Source of the DNA: Ruminococcus flavefaciens
Lineage (GTDB): Bacteria; Bacillota; Clostridia; Oscillospirales; Ruminococcaceae
Assembly: GCA_015067005.1 (NCBI GenBank)
Contig: SVNH01000003.1
Coordinates: 124,001 to 188,000 of the forward strand
Length of the DNA stretch: 64,000 nt
Reading direction: 5' to 3'
The notes beneath the pieces are model-generated. The model did not search any database. It was given only the letters and a program-made list of their open reading frames with translations, and was not told where the DNA came from. Position numbers and translations under genes: made by a program. Below are positions 52,024 to 60,864 of this stretch, piece after piece (position 1 is the stretch's first letter; each line of letters begins with the position of its first letter).

Positions 52024-54060
52024 TCACATAAACAGCATACTAACGCCGTGTTCGTGAGCATATCTTTCAGCTTTCTTGCGGTTGATCTGACGGAGTATCC
52101 TTACGGTCTGCTTGTGTCCCTTCTTGACCTCATCAATCTTGATGTCGGGATTATCAAACTCAGCAATATTGATAGTAAACAGACTGTCGCAGCCTGTGAA
52201 AGCATTTTCCTTGACATCCTTTGTCATCCAGCTTATACGCAGAGTATGCAGTTCCTGACATCCATAGAACGCCCAGTTGCCGATAGTCTTGACATTTGCA
52301 GGGATATTTATGACCTCAAGAGCCTTGCACCATGCAAATGCACTCTCACCAATAGATGTAACAGAATCCGAAATAACGACTTTTCTGAGGTTATAGCACT
52401 CCGAGAACGCTGAACTTCCGATACTTTCCACCGAACCTGATATTACTATTCTTCTGAGTCTCTTGCAGGAGAAGAATGTAAGGTCGTTAATTCGCTGGAG
52501 ATATGCCGGAAGAACGATGTTTTCAAGTGAATTGCAGCGTCCGAAAGCACCCTTGCCGATACGCTTCAGGGATTCCGGGAAGTTGATAGTTTTCAGATGC
52601 AGACATTTAAGGAACGCATTCTCACCTATTGATTCGAGATTGTTTGAAAGCACTATCTCTTCGAGTGCAAAGCAATGGCAGAATGCAAATTTATCCACTA
52701 CCCTGACACTATCCGACATAACTATCTTTTTTAGCGTTTCATTTCCGCGGAAAGCATATTTGCCGATAGTAGTAATAGTATCCGGTATCTTTATAGCCTC
52801 AGTTGTGCCTATGTACTTAACGAGAGTGCCGGTCTTGGTATTGATAGCCATATTGTTGGTATCATCTATGACGATACTCTCAACGTCCTCGATCTCACCT
52901 ATTTCTTCCTGAATATCTGAAATAATTTTAGCATCGGATTCTTTAGTTTTCTGGATAGGCTTTACAGGTCTTATAGTTTTAGCCTCAGCAGCTTCTTCTG
53001 CGAGCTTAGAAATATTGACCTTCGGACGCTTGAACTCAGGCTGTTTCTCGACCGCCTGCTCTTCCTTCTTTATCTGAGCAAGCTTCTCTGCTGCCGGATT
53101 TACCGGCTTAGGCGCAACCTCCGGATGCTTCGGCTCAGTTTTAGTCTTGGTATCTTCAAGTGTTATCTCAGCCGGTATCTTCTCAGACTTAGCGTTCACA
53201 GGCTTATGCGATACGGAAGGCGGTATGATAGCGTCCTCGATCATATGCCTGCGTTTTTCCTGTGTTTTTTGTACAGGAGGCTTGTTATATGTTTTCTTAT
53301 CCGGGAATTTCACTTCCTTTGGTTCGGTCTTCTTTTCGATCTTCTCAGGGATCTCAAACTTATCATGCTTATTCTTGCTCTTATGAGATGGCGCAGATAT
53401 TGATTCCCTTATTATCTCAGCGATCTCCTCACTGCTTTTTGTATTTACAGACGCAGCCACATCAATTTCAGGCTGCTTCGGCTCGGACTTCACCTCCGGC
53501 TTCTTAACCTCAGACTGCTTCGGCTCGGATTTGACCTCCGGCTTCTTAATCTCAGGCTGCTTCGGCTCGGACTTGACCTCCGGCTTCTTAACCTCAGACT
53601 GCTTCGGCTCGGACTTCACTTCCGACTTCTTAATCTCAGGCTGCTTCGGCTCGGACTTCACTTCCGACTTCTTAATCTCAGGCTGCTTCGGCTCGGACTT
53701 GACCTCCGGCTTCTTAACCTCAGACTGCTTCGGCTCGGATTTGACCTCCGGCTTCTTAACCTCAGGCTGCTTCGGCTCGGACTTGACCTCAGTCTTCTTT
53801 GTCTCAGGCTGTTTCGGCTCGGACTTGACCTCAGTCTTCTTTGTCTCAGGCTGTTTCGGCTCGGACTTGACCTCCGGCTTCTTTGCAGCGGACTGCTTCT
53901 TAATTTTAACAGCTCTGCTGCTTATTTTAACTATCCTTGTCTTATTGCCGCCCTCATCATCGCTGACAGCACTATTGCGCTTATTCTTAGCACAAAGCGG
54001 ACAATTATCGTATTTATCCGAATCATAAAAATGATTCTCCGGACACTTTATCATCTTCAT
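52024..54060 (-). CDS. LRR_5 protein with zinc-ribbon-like start and Lys/Glu/Pro repeats
   Basis: 678 residues from the ATG at 54058-54060 (GGAGG eight bases upstream). No signal peptide. Residues 6-23, CPENHFYDSDKYDNCPLC, look like a small zinc ribbon. Residues 60-199 are ten copies of a 14-residue unit, KKPEVKSEPKQPE(V/I/T), encoded by 42-bp DNA repeats at 53464-53883. A charged linker runs to about 410, and the last 250 residues are LRR_5 repeats (LEEIVLSNNLESIGENAF, LKTINFPESLKRIGKGAF). Probably a cytoplasmic scaffold; function unknown. It forms a two-gene unit with the dockerin-LRR gene. Confidence 0.8.
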   Translation of the reverse strand: MKMIKCPENHFYDSDKYDNCPLCAKNKRNSAVSDDEGGNKTRIVKISSRAVKIKKQSAAKKPEVKSEPKQPETKKTEVKSEPKQPETKKTEVKSEPKQPEVKKPEVKSEPKQSEVKKPEVKSEPKQPEIKKSEVKSEPKQPEIKKSEVKSEPKQSEVKKPEVKSEPKQPEIKKPEVKSEPKQSEVKKPEVKSEPKQPEIDVAASVNTKSSEEIAEIIRESISAPSHKSKNKHDKFEIPEKIEKKTEPKEVKFPDKKTYNKPPVQKTQEKRRHMIEDAIIPPSVSHKPVNAKSEKIPAEITLEDTKTKTEPKHPEVAPKPVNPAAEKLAQIKKEEQAVEKQPEFKRPKVNISKLAEEAAEAKTIRPVKPIQKTKESDAKIISDIQEEIGEIEDVESIVIDDTNNMAINTKTGTLVKYIGTTEAIKIPDTITTIGKYAFRGNETLKKIVMSDSVRVVDKFAFCHCFALEEIVLSNNLESIGENAFLKCLHLKTINFPESLKRIGKGAFGRCNSLENIVLPAYLQRINDLTFFSCKRLRRIVISGSVESIGSSAFSECYNLRKVVISDSVTSIGESAFAWCKALEVINIPANVKTIGNWAFYGCQELHTLRISWMTKDVKENAFTGCDSLFTINIAEFDNPDIKIDEVKKGHKQTVRILRQINRKKAERYAHEHGVSMLFM
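53464..53883 (-). repeat. Ten tandem 42-bp coding repeats
   Basis: Direct repeats inside the LRR_5 gene, each encoding KKPEVKSEPKQPE plus a variable residue. Units differ by a few bases (P/S/T at position 3, P/S at position 12). Such a run can expand or contract by slippage. Confidence 0.85.
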
Positions 54061-54144
54061 TAAATTTTCCTCCAAACAAATACTTGACGTATATATGTGT
54101 GAATAGTATACAAAATATTAACAATATATGAACTCAATAACTCA

Positions 54145-54173
54145 ATTATAGCATTTATTCGCTTAAAAATCAA
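54145..54173 (-). promoter_or_regulatory. Promoter of the LRR pair
   Basis: Minus strand: TTGATT (54173-54168), 17 bases, TATAAT (54150-54145), with a leader of about 80 bases. Between here and 54340 I see only AT-rich sequence. Confidence 0.65.
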
Positions 54174-54340
54174 TAAATTACTCTTACCGCAGCTAATTTT
54201 TGTAAGTTGTTACAATTATCACAAATTCAAAAAGCCCGAAATCCCCATTTCCCATTGCACCAGCTTCCTCTGATTATACAATATGCACAAACATTGATTT
54301 AAGCTGATTTAAGTTAAATGAAGTTTTTTCTGTATTTCTA

Positions 54341-54369
54341 TTGACATCGCACTGAAAAAGTGCTACAAT
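54341..54369 (+). promoter_or_regulatory. asnS T-box promoter
   Basis: TTGACA (54341-54346), 17 bases, TACAAT (54364-54369), immediately upstream of the T-box leader. Confidence 0.8.
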
Positions 54370-54375
54370 TGATTC

Positions 54376-54640
54376 AGTAAATGCAATGACGAAGAGAAGT
54401 AACACAAAATTTCGTTCCCAGAGAGTGCGGATTAGGTGTGAGCCGCATATCAGAGTTTGTGTGAATAACACTTCCGAGCAGCAACCCCAAAGGATCCCGG
54501 CTTTTTCATGAAGCTGCTTCTTAGTAGGTGAGACGTTTTCCGCACGTTACAGCGGCTCAAAAGTGATCGCTTTTGCGATAATTCAGGTGGCACCACGGGT
54601 ATTATGCTCCCGTCCTGTATAGGACGGGGGCTTTTTGTAT
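54376..54640 (+). promoter_or_regulatory. T-box leader, asparagine-specific
   Basis: Stem I contains AGAGAGTGCGG-like and AGGTGTGAGCC elements and a specifier loop with AAC at 54477-54479 followed by A, the Asn codon. The T-box AGGTGGCACCACGGG at 54585-54599 has UGGC, complementary to the GCCA end of tRNA-Asn. The terminator is CCCGTCCT/AGGACGGG plus CTTTTTG (54609-54635). Uncharged tRNA-Asn should allow read-through into asnS. Confidence 0.92.
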
Positions 54641-54690
54641 ATATGCTCACTCGTCCTGAATAATATTTATTATTGAAAGGAACGATCATC

Positions 54691-56061
54691 ATGAAGCACA
54701 TCGACATCAAAAACATCATCAGTTCACAGGATTTCGTGGACAAGGAAGTTACCGTCTGCGGCTGGGTGCGTACATCCAGAAATTCCAAGAGCGTCGCTTT
54801 TATCGAGCTCAATGACGGCACCTCGCTCAAAAACATACAGGTAGTAGTTGAAAAAGGCGAGAACGATTACAAAGAGCCCCGCGTTGGTATGTCAGTTAAG
54901 GTAACAGGCAAAGCAGTTGCAGGCAGAAACAATACTGTCGAGATCAACACAACTCCGGAAGCTATTACTATTCTCGGTGACGCTCCGACCGACTACCCTC
55001 TTCAGAAAAAAGGTCACACCCTTGAATTTCTCCGTACTATCCCTCACCTCAGAGGCAGAACTAATACTTTCAATGCTGTCTGGAGAGTACGTTCAGTGCT
55101 TGCTGCCGCTATCCACGAATACTTCCAGAGCAACAACTACGTTTACATCAACACTCCGCTCATTACCGGCAGCGACTGCGAAGGTGCAGGCGAAATGTTC
55201 CAGGTAACCACAAACGGCTTCACAACAGAATACAAGACTGAGGAAGAATACTACGCAAACGACTTCTTCGGCAAAAAGGCTGGTCTTTCAGTATCAGGTC
55301 AGCTTGAAGGCGAAATGGCTGCTATGGCTATGGGCAAGATCTATACATTCGGTCCTTCATTCCGTGCCGAAAACTCCAATACTCCTAAGCACCTCGCTGA
55401 ATTCTGGCACATCGAACCAGAGGTAGCTTTCATGGAGCTCGATGATGTCATCGAACTTGCTGAGGATATGCTCAAATACGTTATAGGCAAGCTTCTCAAA
55501 ACCTGTCCTGACGAGATCGCATTCTTCGATGCTCATTTCGAGAAGGGACTCAAGGCTCGACTTGAAGAACTCATCTCGCACGATTTCGGCAGAGTTACCT
55601 ACACTGAGGCTATCGACCTCCTCAAAAAATCCGGTGAAAACTTCGTTTACCCTGTTGAATGGGGCTGCGATCTCCAGACAGAGCACGAGAGATACCTCTC
55701 TGAGAAGGTATTCAAGAAGGCTGTATTCGTAACTGATTATCCGAAGGAGATCAAGTCCTTCTACATGAAGCAGAATCCGGACGGCAAGACCGTTGCTGCT
55801 GTTGACCTTCTCGTACCTGGTGTAGGTGAGATAATCGGCGGAAGCGAGCGTGAATACGACTACGATAAGCTCATCGCTGCTATGAACGAGAGAGAGATGA
55901 ACCTCGACCTCTATTCCGACTACCTTGACCTCAGAAAGTACGGCAGCGTACCTCACGGCGGATTCGGTCTCGGCTTCGAGAGACTTATCATGTACACAAC
56001 AGGTATGGCTAATATCCGCGACGTTATCCTCTTCCCGAGAACAGTCGGCTCAATAAGATAA
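54691..56061 (+). CDS. asnS: Asparaginyl-tRNA synthetase
   Basis: 456 residues from the ATG at 54691 (AAAGGA upstream). Class IIb synthetase: OB-fold anticodon domain (VTVCGWVRTSRNSKSVAFIELNDG), motif 2 FRAENSNTPKHLAEFWHIEPE near 220, and motif 3 GGFGLGFERLIMYTTG near 430. The Asn-type insertion and LRTIPHLRGRTN are present. It is under the Asn T-box and is followed by two lipoprotein genes and asnA. Confidence 0.95.
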   Translation: MKHIDIKNIISSQDFVDKEVTVCGWVRTSRNSKSVAFIELNDGTSLKNIQVVVEKGENDYKEPRVGMSVKVTGKAVAGRNNTVEINTTPEAITILGDAPTDYPLQKKGHTLEFLRTIPHLRGRTNTFNAVWRVRSVLAAAIHEYFQSNNYVYINTPLITGSDCEGAGEMFQVTTNGFTTEYKTEEEYYANDFFGKKAGLSVSGQLEGEMAAMAMGKIYTFGPSFRAENSNTPKHLAEFWHIEPEVAFMELDDVIELAEDMLKYVIGKLLKTCPDEIAFFDAHFEKGLKARLEELISHDFGRVTYTEAIDLLKKSGENFVYPVEWGCDLQTEHERYLSEKVFKKAVFVTDYPKEIKSFYMKQNPDGKTVAAVDLLVPGVGEIIGGSEREYDYDKLIAAMNEREMNLDLYSDYLDLRKYGSVPHGGFGLGFERLIMYTTGMANIRDVILFPRTVGSIR

Positions 56062-56084
56062 ACTTATCAGAAAGGAAAATCATT

Positions 56085-56876
56085 ATGAAAAAAATTGCAG
56101 CAATTTTAGCAGCGGCAGCATTGTCCTGCGCATTCGTTTCTTGCGGAAGTAAGGAAAGCGATTCAGACACTTCATCAAATTCCTCAAAAAAGGTGGTCTC
56201 ATCAACTGATTCTGAAAGTACAGAAACAGCAGTAAGTAATGATTCTACTGATTCTGAAAACACAGAAACGGTATCAAAGAGCGATTCAACTGTTGTTTCA
56301 AATGATTCAGAATCTGACACTGAGAAGAACGATAGCTATTCAGTTGTTGGAGAATGGGGCGTTGATAAAGATACATATGAGGGCTTTGAACTTGAAGGTA
56401 TGGTTGCATTAAGTATTAAAGAAGTATTTAATGAGGATGAAACGTGTGAGCTTTCAATGATATTAGATTCTTCTGATTTTATGTGTTTAGAGGATAATAA
56501 AATTGTTATTGATGGCTTAAGATGTAAAATCAGTAGTTATGACAGACAGAATCTTGTTATCAGAGATGGTGACGATGAGTATACTTTCGTAAGAACAAGT
56601 GAATCAGCAGATAAGTATGGAGAGTATACATTTCCTGAAGAATTAGGATTTCCCGAAGGCTCTACTATTGTCTTTGTATCATCCGGTGTATCAAAGGTAA
56701 AAATAGTATTTAGTGGAACTTATGAGTATAAAGAAGATACAAATGAAATTAGAACGATTCTTGATGAAGAAGACGAAGACAAAGATTCTTATGCCAAAGT
56801 TGAATTTGAGGGAAATGATAAAATGATCATCCATAAAAGTGATGGTAAAACTACAACGTTAACTCGTATCAGTTGA
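56085..56876 (+). CDS. Lipoprotein, tandem copy 1
   Basis: 263 residues. Signal peptide KKIAAILAAAALSCAFVSC with the lipobox Cys at residue 19, then a Ser/Asp/Glu-rich linker (about 20-85) and a folded part with VGEWGVDKDTYEGFELEG, SMILDSSDFMCLEDNKIVIDG and DDEYTFVRTSESADKYGEYTFP. The copy at 56940 has the same order (GKWNIDEDTLE, DKYYTFTRDKKSDEIYGEYDAP), so the pair arose by duplication. No known family; perhaps a surface-bound lipocalin-like beta-barrel. Much of it is AT-richer than copy 2. 23 bp after asnS. Confidence 0.75.
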   Translation: MKKIAAILAAAALSCAFVSCGSKESDSDTSSNSSKKVVSSTDSESTETAVSNDSTDSENTETVSKSDSTVVSNDSESDTEKNDSYSVVGEWGVDKDTYEGFELEGMVALSIKEVFNEDETCELSMILDSSDFMCLEDNKIVIDGLRCKISSYDRQNLVIRDGDDEYTFVRTSESADKYGEYTFPEELGFPEGSTIVFVSSGVSKVKIVFSGTYEYKEDTNEIRTILDEEDEDKDSYAKVEFEGNDKMIIHKSDGKTTTLTRIS

Positions 56877-56939
56877 TTTTTGAGTGTAGGAGTTAATAAT
56901 AACAAGTTTAATTATGACATATCAGAAAGGAAAATCATT

Positions 56940-57845
56940 ATGAAAAAGCTTATTTCTATCCTTGCAGTAAGTATGCTGCTCGCTTGCTCTTTCACTTCTT
57001 GCGGAGACAGTGACGACGGTTCCGAAAGCACCTCCAAGAATTCAAAGACTTCTGCTTCCTCAACAAGCGATGAGAATGAAACAGAAGAAGATGAAACAGA
57101 GAACAACGGAAAAGAAAGCAATACCAAGTCAACAAAGAAGAGCAAAGAAAAATCAACTGAAGAAGAAACCACAACCAAGAATTCAAAGAAAGAAAAAACT
57201 ACCAGGGAGAAATCGACAGGTACTGTATCTCCGGAAGATCTTCCCGGTGAGCCCGATGGTGACATTATCGGCAAGTGGAATATTGATGAAGATACTCTTG
57301 AATCTATAATGGGTGACAGCGACCTCAAAGGCATGGAGATCGGAGACTGCTACATGGAGTTCGGTGATGACGGAATGTGCAGTATCACTTTCACTCTTGA
57401 TATGTCCCCAGTGATGTGCATCAAGGATGAAAAGCCTATCGAACTCTACGGCGAGGATATTTCCACAGCACTTCAGGACAAATCCTTATTCATCGGCGGT
57501 ATAAATGCTCCGATATATGATTTCGACGGAAAGTCATTCAGAGCAGGCTTCAAGGACAAGTATTATACCTTCACCCGTGATAAGAAGTCCGATGAAATAT
57601 ACGGTGAATATGATGCACCGGCTGATTTCTCAAACGATTCGATCTCAGCTATTGATTTCCCTTCAAGTGGAAAGGCTTATATGTATGCTACCGAAACGAA
57701 GGACTACATTTATGACGACGATAAGGGTACTATCACAAGCAATAACAGTGATAAAGAACCAACCTATATCCGCTTTATCGACGATGACACCTTCATTCTC
57801 GCTGATGCTGAAGGTATACTGGGAACTCTGAACCGCGCGGACTGA
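56940..57845 (+). CDS. Lipoprotein, tandem copy 2
   Basis: 301 residues from the ATG at 56940. Signal peptide KKLISILAVSMLLACSFTSC with the lipobox Cys at 20, a Lys/Glu/Thr-rich linker to about 100, and a folded C-terminal part like that of copy 1. The leaders TATCAGAAAGGAAAATCATT before the two ATGs are identical over 20 bases. Its base use is closer to the host than copy 1. A hairpin at 57868 separates it from asnA. Confidence 0.75.
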   Translation: MKKLISILAVSMLLACSFTSCGDSDDGSESTSKNSKTSASSTSDENETEEDETENNGKESNTKSTKKSKEKSTEEETTTKNSKKEKTTREKSTGTVSPEDLPGEPDGDIIGKWNIDEDTLESIMGDSDLKGMEIGDCYMEFGDDGMCSITFTLDMSPVMCIKDEKPIELYGEDISTALQDKSLFIGGINAPIYDFDGKSFRAGFKDKYYTFTRDKKSDEIYGEYDAPADFSNDSISAIDFPSSGKAYMYATETKDYIYDDDKGTITSNNSDKEPTYIRFIDDDTFILADAEGILGTLNRAD

Positions 57846-57867
57846 TCTGCGCCTTACTATCACTATG

Positions 57868-57896
57868 AAAGAACATCAATGGCGCTGTTCTTTTAA
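57868..57896 (+). terminator. Weak terminator before asnA
   Basis: AAAGAACA (57868-57875) pairs with TGTTCTTT (57886-57893) followed by TAAT. Low GC, so partial read-through from asnS to asnA is likely. Confidence 0.5.
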
Positions 57897-57925
57897 TAAA
57901 ATATCAGTAAAGGAAAGTGATTACA

Positions 57926-58936
57926 ATGTCAAGATCGCTGTATATCCCAGAGGGCTATAAATCGGCTCTCACACTGCGTGAAACCCAACACGCTATCAAG
58001 TACATCAAGGATGTATTCCAGCAGGCACTCTCATTCGCACTTACTCTCGACAGAGTATCAGCACCGCTTATCGTAAAAAAAGGCAGCGGTATTAACGATG
58101 ACCTCAACGGCGTTGAGCGCAAGGTAGATTTCGATATAAAGGAGATCGGAAGCGAAGCAGAGGTCGTTCAGTCGCTTGCTAAATGGAAAAGAATGGCTCT
58201 TTACCGCTACGGCTATACTGCCGGCGAGGGCATTTACACTGATATGAACGCCATCCGCCGCGATGACGATACAGATAACACTCATTCTATCTTCGTTGAC
58301 CAGTGGGACTGGGAAAAGGTCATCACCCGCGAACAGAGAACGATCGAATACCTCAAGGACGCTGTAAAATCAGTAGTAAAGGCAGTTGCCTACACAAAGC
58401 GCAAGATCAGTCTGAGATACCCTCAGATAGCAGGAAGCATCAATACCGATGTCTTCTTCATAACAACTCAGGAGCTTGAGGATATGTACCCGGATAAGAC
58501 AGGTCATGAGCGCGAAAGACTCATCACAAAGGAACACGGAACTGTATTCCTCATGGGTATAGGCGGCAAGCTGAAAAGCGGCGAAAAACATGACGGCCGC
58601 GCTCCTGACTACGATGACTGGTCACTCAACGGCGATATTCTCTTCTGGGATGAAGTCCTCGATGATTCGCTCGAGATCTCCTCAATGGGTATCAGAGTTG
58701 ATGAGACTTCTCTTAAATCACAGCTTGCTGAATGCGGTGCTGAGGACAGAATGCAGTACAAGTATCACCAGATGATAGCTGACGGCACTCTTCCGCTCAC
58801 TATCGGCGGCGGTATAGGTCAGTCAAGACTTTGTATGCTTCTTCTCAAAAAGGCTCACATCGGTGAGGTACAGTCTTCTATCTGGACAGACGAAATGATC
58901 GAAAAATGTGCCGAGAACGGCATAACACTCCTTTGA
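57926..58936 (+). CDS. asnA: Aspartate-ammonia ligase AsnA
   Basis: 336 residues from the ATG at 57926. Makes asparagine from aspartate and ammonia with ATP. LTLRETQHAIKYIKDVF, VSAPLIVKKGSGINDDLNGVERKVDF, KWKRMALYRYG and TIGGGIGQSRLCMLLL are AnsA/class-II-synthetase-like signatures of AsnA. Together with asnS it lies behind the Asn T-box, so synthesis and charging of asparagine probably respond to the same tRNA signal. Confidence 0.95.
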   Translation: MSRSLYIPEGYKSALTLRETQHAIKYIKDVFQQALSFALTLDRVSAPLIVKKGSGINDDLNGVERKVDFDIKEIGSEAEVVQSLAKWKRMALYRYGYTAGEGIYTDMNAIRRDDDTDNTHSIFVDQWDWEKVITREQRTIEYLKDAVKSVVKAVAYTKRKISLRYPQIAGSINTDVFFITTQELEDMYPDKTGHERERLITKEHGTVFLMGIGGKLKSGEKHDGRAPDYDDWSLNGDILFWDEVLDDSLEISSMGIRVDETSLKSQLAECGAEDRMQYKYHQMIADGTLPLTIGGGIGQSRLCMLLLKKAHIGEVQSSIWTDEMIEKCAENGITLL

Positions 58937-58945
58937 TATAACAGC

Positions 58946-58980
58946 ACTGCCGCACTGAAAAGTGCGGCAGTTATTTTTAA
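58946..58980 (+). terminator. Terminator after asnA
   Basis: ACTGCCGCACT (58946-58956), GAAA, AGTGCGGCAGT (58961-58971), then TATTTTT. Confidence 0.85.
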
Positions 58981-58992
58981 CCTCTTTTGTTA

Positions 58993-60864
58993 CTATTCTC
59001 CCATAAGTTCATCGAACTTATCTTTAAGCCCATTGAGTTTTTCTAAATGTTCATTGAAGAGTTTCTGCTGCTCCTCATTGCTTCTCATCGCATCCTTATA
59101 CATCATCTGGATTTCCTCCTCAGAAGCATCAGGATTCCATTCTCTGAGATTCTCTGTTAAATTGATAGTTAATCTTTTCAATTCAGCCAAAGCACTCTTA
59201 TCATAACCAATTATTTCATCCAGACGTTTGAGATATTCCTGCTTTAAGATCTCTTTTTCTTTAGCTTCGATAACTCTTTCCGTACCTTTGAAGCCAATAC
59301 GTTCATCAACCTGCGCCCTTGCCTGATCGAGTTTGATCTTAAAGGATTTTAGTGAATAATTAGTTATAACTCCCACAGTATCTCCTTCATAAACGTAAGC
59401 ATATCCCATATCATTTGCATAGTAATCCAGAGTACCCTTTACATATGCTCTCTTTGCCTCCATACGTTTTTCTCTGAGTTCAGAAAGGGTTGCGGCAGGT
59501 GTTATTCTGATAGATACACCCAGATAAGTCTGCGCGTCCTTACTCTTAGTGGATAACACTCTTAGACCACGGGAGTATTCCTGATCTTCATTATTTACGA
59601 CAAGCTTTCCGCGGGCACCGAATATCATCATGGATCTTCTTGCCGACATATCGCCTATCGTGGAAACTATCGCTGAAAGATTATTCTCGGATGTAACAGC
59701 TTTGAAACGCTCGGAAGGCGCATATCTGTCGCTGATAGCTACGCGGAAATACTCCGCATACGGCATAACATACTCCAATTCGCCTTTTTCAGGGATCTCA
59801 TCAAGATCATCGAACAGCTCAGCATGATTTGCTTCGAGGTATTCATTTTCCGGAAAAGCCGAAATGCCGTCACTGTAAAGAGATATATCCCAGCCGCCGT
59901 TATCTGTCTCCGGTTCAAACCCCTTAACAGTTTCAGTTGTTTTATCTACGCTGAATGAATAGGTATCGTATTTGAATTCACTATTCTCTTTTGTCTCGCT
60001 GTTATCGTGGTAGTAAAGCACCGATGTTGCTATCGGAAGGATACCGTCATCATCCTTATAGATCGTGTTGAAGCTGTAAGCCGCAGCTGATACAGGCTTG
60101 CCTTCAAGGTCGGTAAGTCCGCCGTTATCTGCACCTTTGAAATTATGCTCGGCTGCGATACCGCAGAAACGCTCGCCCTCCGGACACATCAGCGCCTTGT
60201 AATATGCCTGTGCAGCACCGTCTTCGTATATGTTGTCGAACTCGCTGAGCTCCTTCTCTGTGAATTTAACGCCCGAACTTGCAGCTGCTATGAAGTTCTC
60301 TTCCTTGTAATCGCCTTTGTATTCAACGGCGTATACTTCATTCGTGTTGAAATACTGGTTCTTCCTTATGAAAAGCTTGACTTTTGCGTCATCAACCGTG
60401 TCAAGTTCAAACGGACACCTGAAAAGCGGATCTATCAGAACATCATTCTGTGCATATTCTTCAAGAGTGAGATCATAAACATTGAAATAGCTGGCGTTAT
60501 TCTCTGCATTCTTGATGTCGGTGAGTATCTCCTGATAAGAGGCTATTGCAGATTCCATTCCGGAATCACGGTCCAGATCCAGCGTTATGAACTTCGGAAC
60601 AGATGCAAACGCCACGAGTGCAGCCGCCGACACAACACCGAACTTCAAAAGTGAAGGAACTCGCTTCTTTCCAGTGATATTCTCAACCTCATCAACAGAA
60701 TCAATAAAGCCTTCTTCGCTTGATCTGACATCGCGCTGAGGATAAAGCTTTGAAATTATATCGCCGTAGCAATCAACATTATCCGCAAGCGCATCCATCT
60801 GATCCTTCAGCATTTTTTCAATGCCGGTATCATTTCTGTTTTCATCGTTTACCACTTTACTCAC
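58993..60864 (-). CDS. Membrane protein paired with a sigma factor (putative anti-sigma)
   Basis: 623 residues. About 70 cytoplasmic residues (charged, DQMDALADNVDCYGDI), one membrane span near 72-92 (LKFGVVSAAALVAFASVPKFI), then about 530 outside residues with no recognised domain, ending in a long charged coiled coil (about 520-620). It overlaps the sigma gene upstream by eight bases. That pairing and topology fit a membrane anti-sigma factor with a large sensor, but no ASD or RsgI domain is evident, so the role is inferred. Confidence 0.65.
   Translation of the reverse strand: MSKVVNDENRNDTGIEKMLKDQMDALADNVDCYGDIISKLYPQRDVRSSEEGFIDSVDEVENITGKKRVPSLLKFGVVSAAALVAFASVPKFITLDLDRDSGMESAIASYQEILTDIKNAENNASYFNVYDLTLEEYAQNDVLIDPLFRCPFELDTVDDAKVKLFIRKNQYFNTNEVYAVEYKGDYKEENFIAAASSGVKFTEKELSEFDNIYEDGAAQAYYKALMCPEGERFCGIAAEHNFKGADNGGLTDLEGKPVSAAAYSFNTIYKDDDGILPIATSVLYYHDNSETKENSEFKYDTYSFSVDKTTETVKGFEPETDNGGWDISLYSDGISAFPENEYLEANHAELFDDLDEIPEKGELEYVMPYAEYFRVAISDRYAPSERFKAVTSENNLSAIVSTIGDMSARRSMMIFGARGKLVVNNEDQEYSRGLRVLSTKSKDAQTYLGVSIRITPAATLSELREKRMEAKRAYVKGTLDYYANDMGYAYVYEGDTVGVITNYSLKSFKIKLDQARAQVDERIGFKGTERVIEAKEKEILKQEYLKRLDEIIGYDKSALAELKRLTINLTENLREWNPDASEEEIQMMYKDAMRSNEEQQKLFNEHLEKLNGLKDKFDELMGE

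Noticed and set aside
53464..53883. Regular repeats that resemble a CRISPR array
   Set aside because: The units are in frame, touch without unique spacers, and encode a protein repeat.
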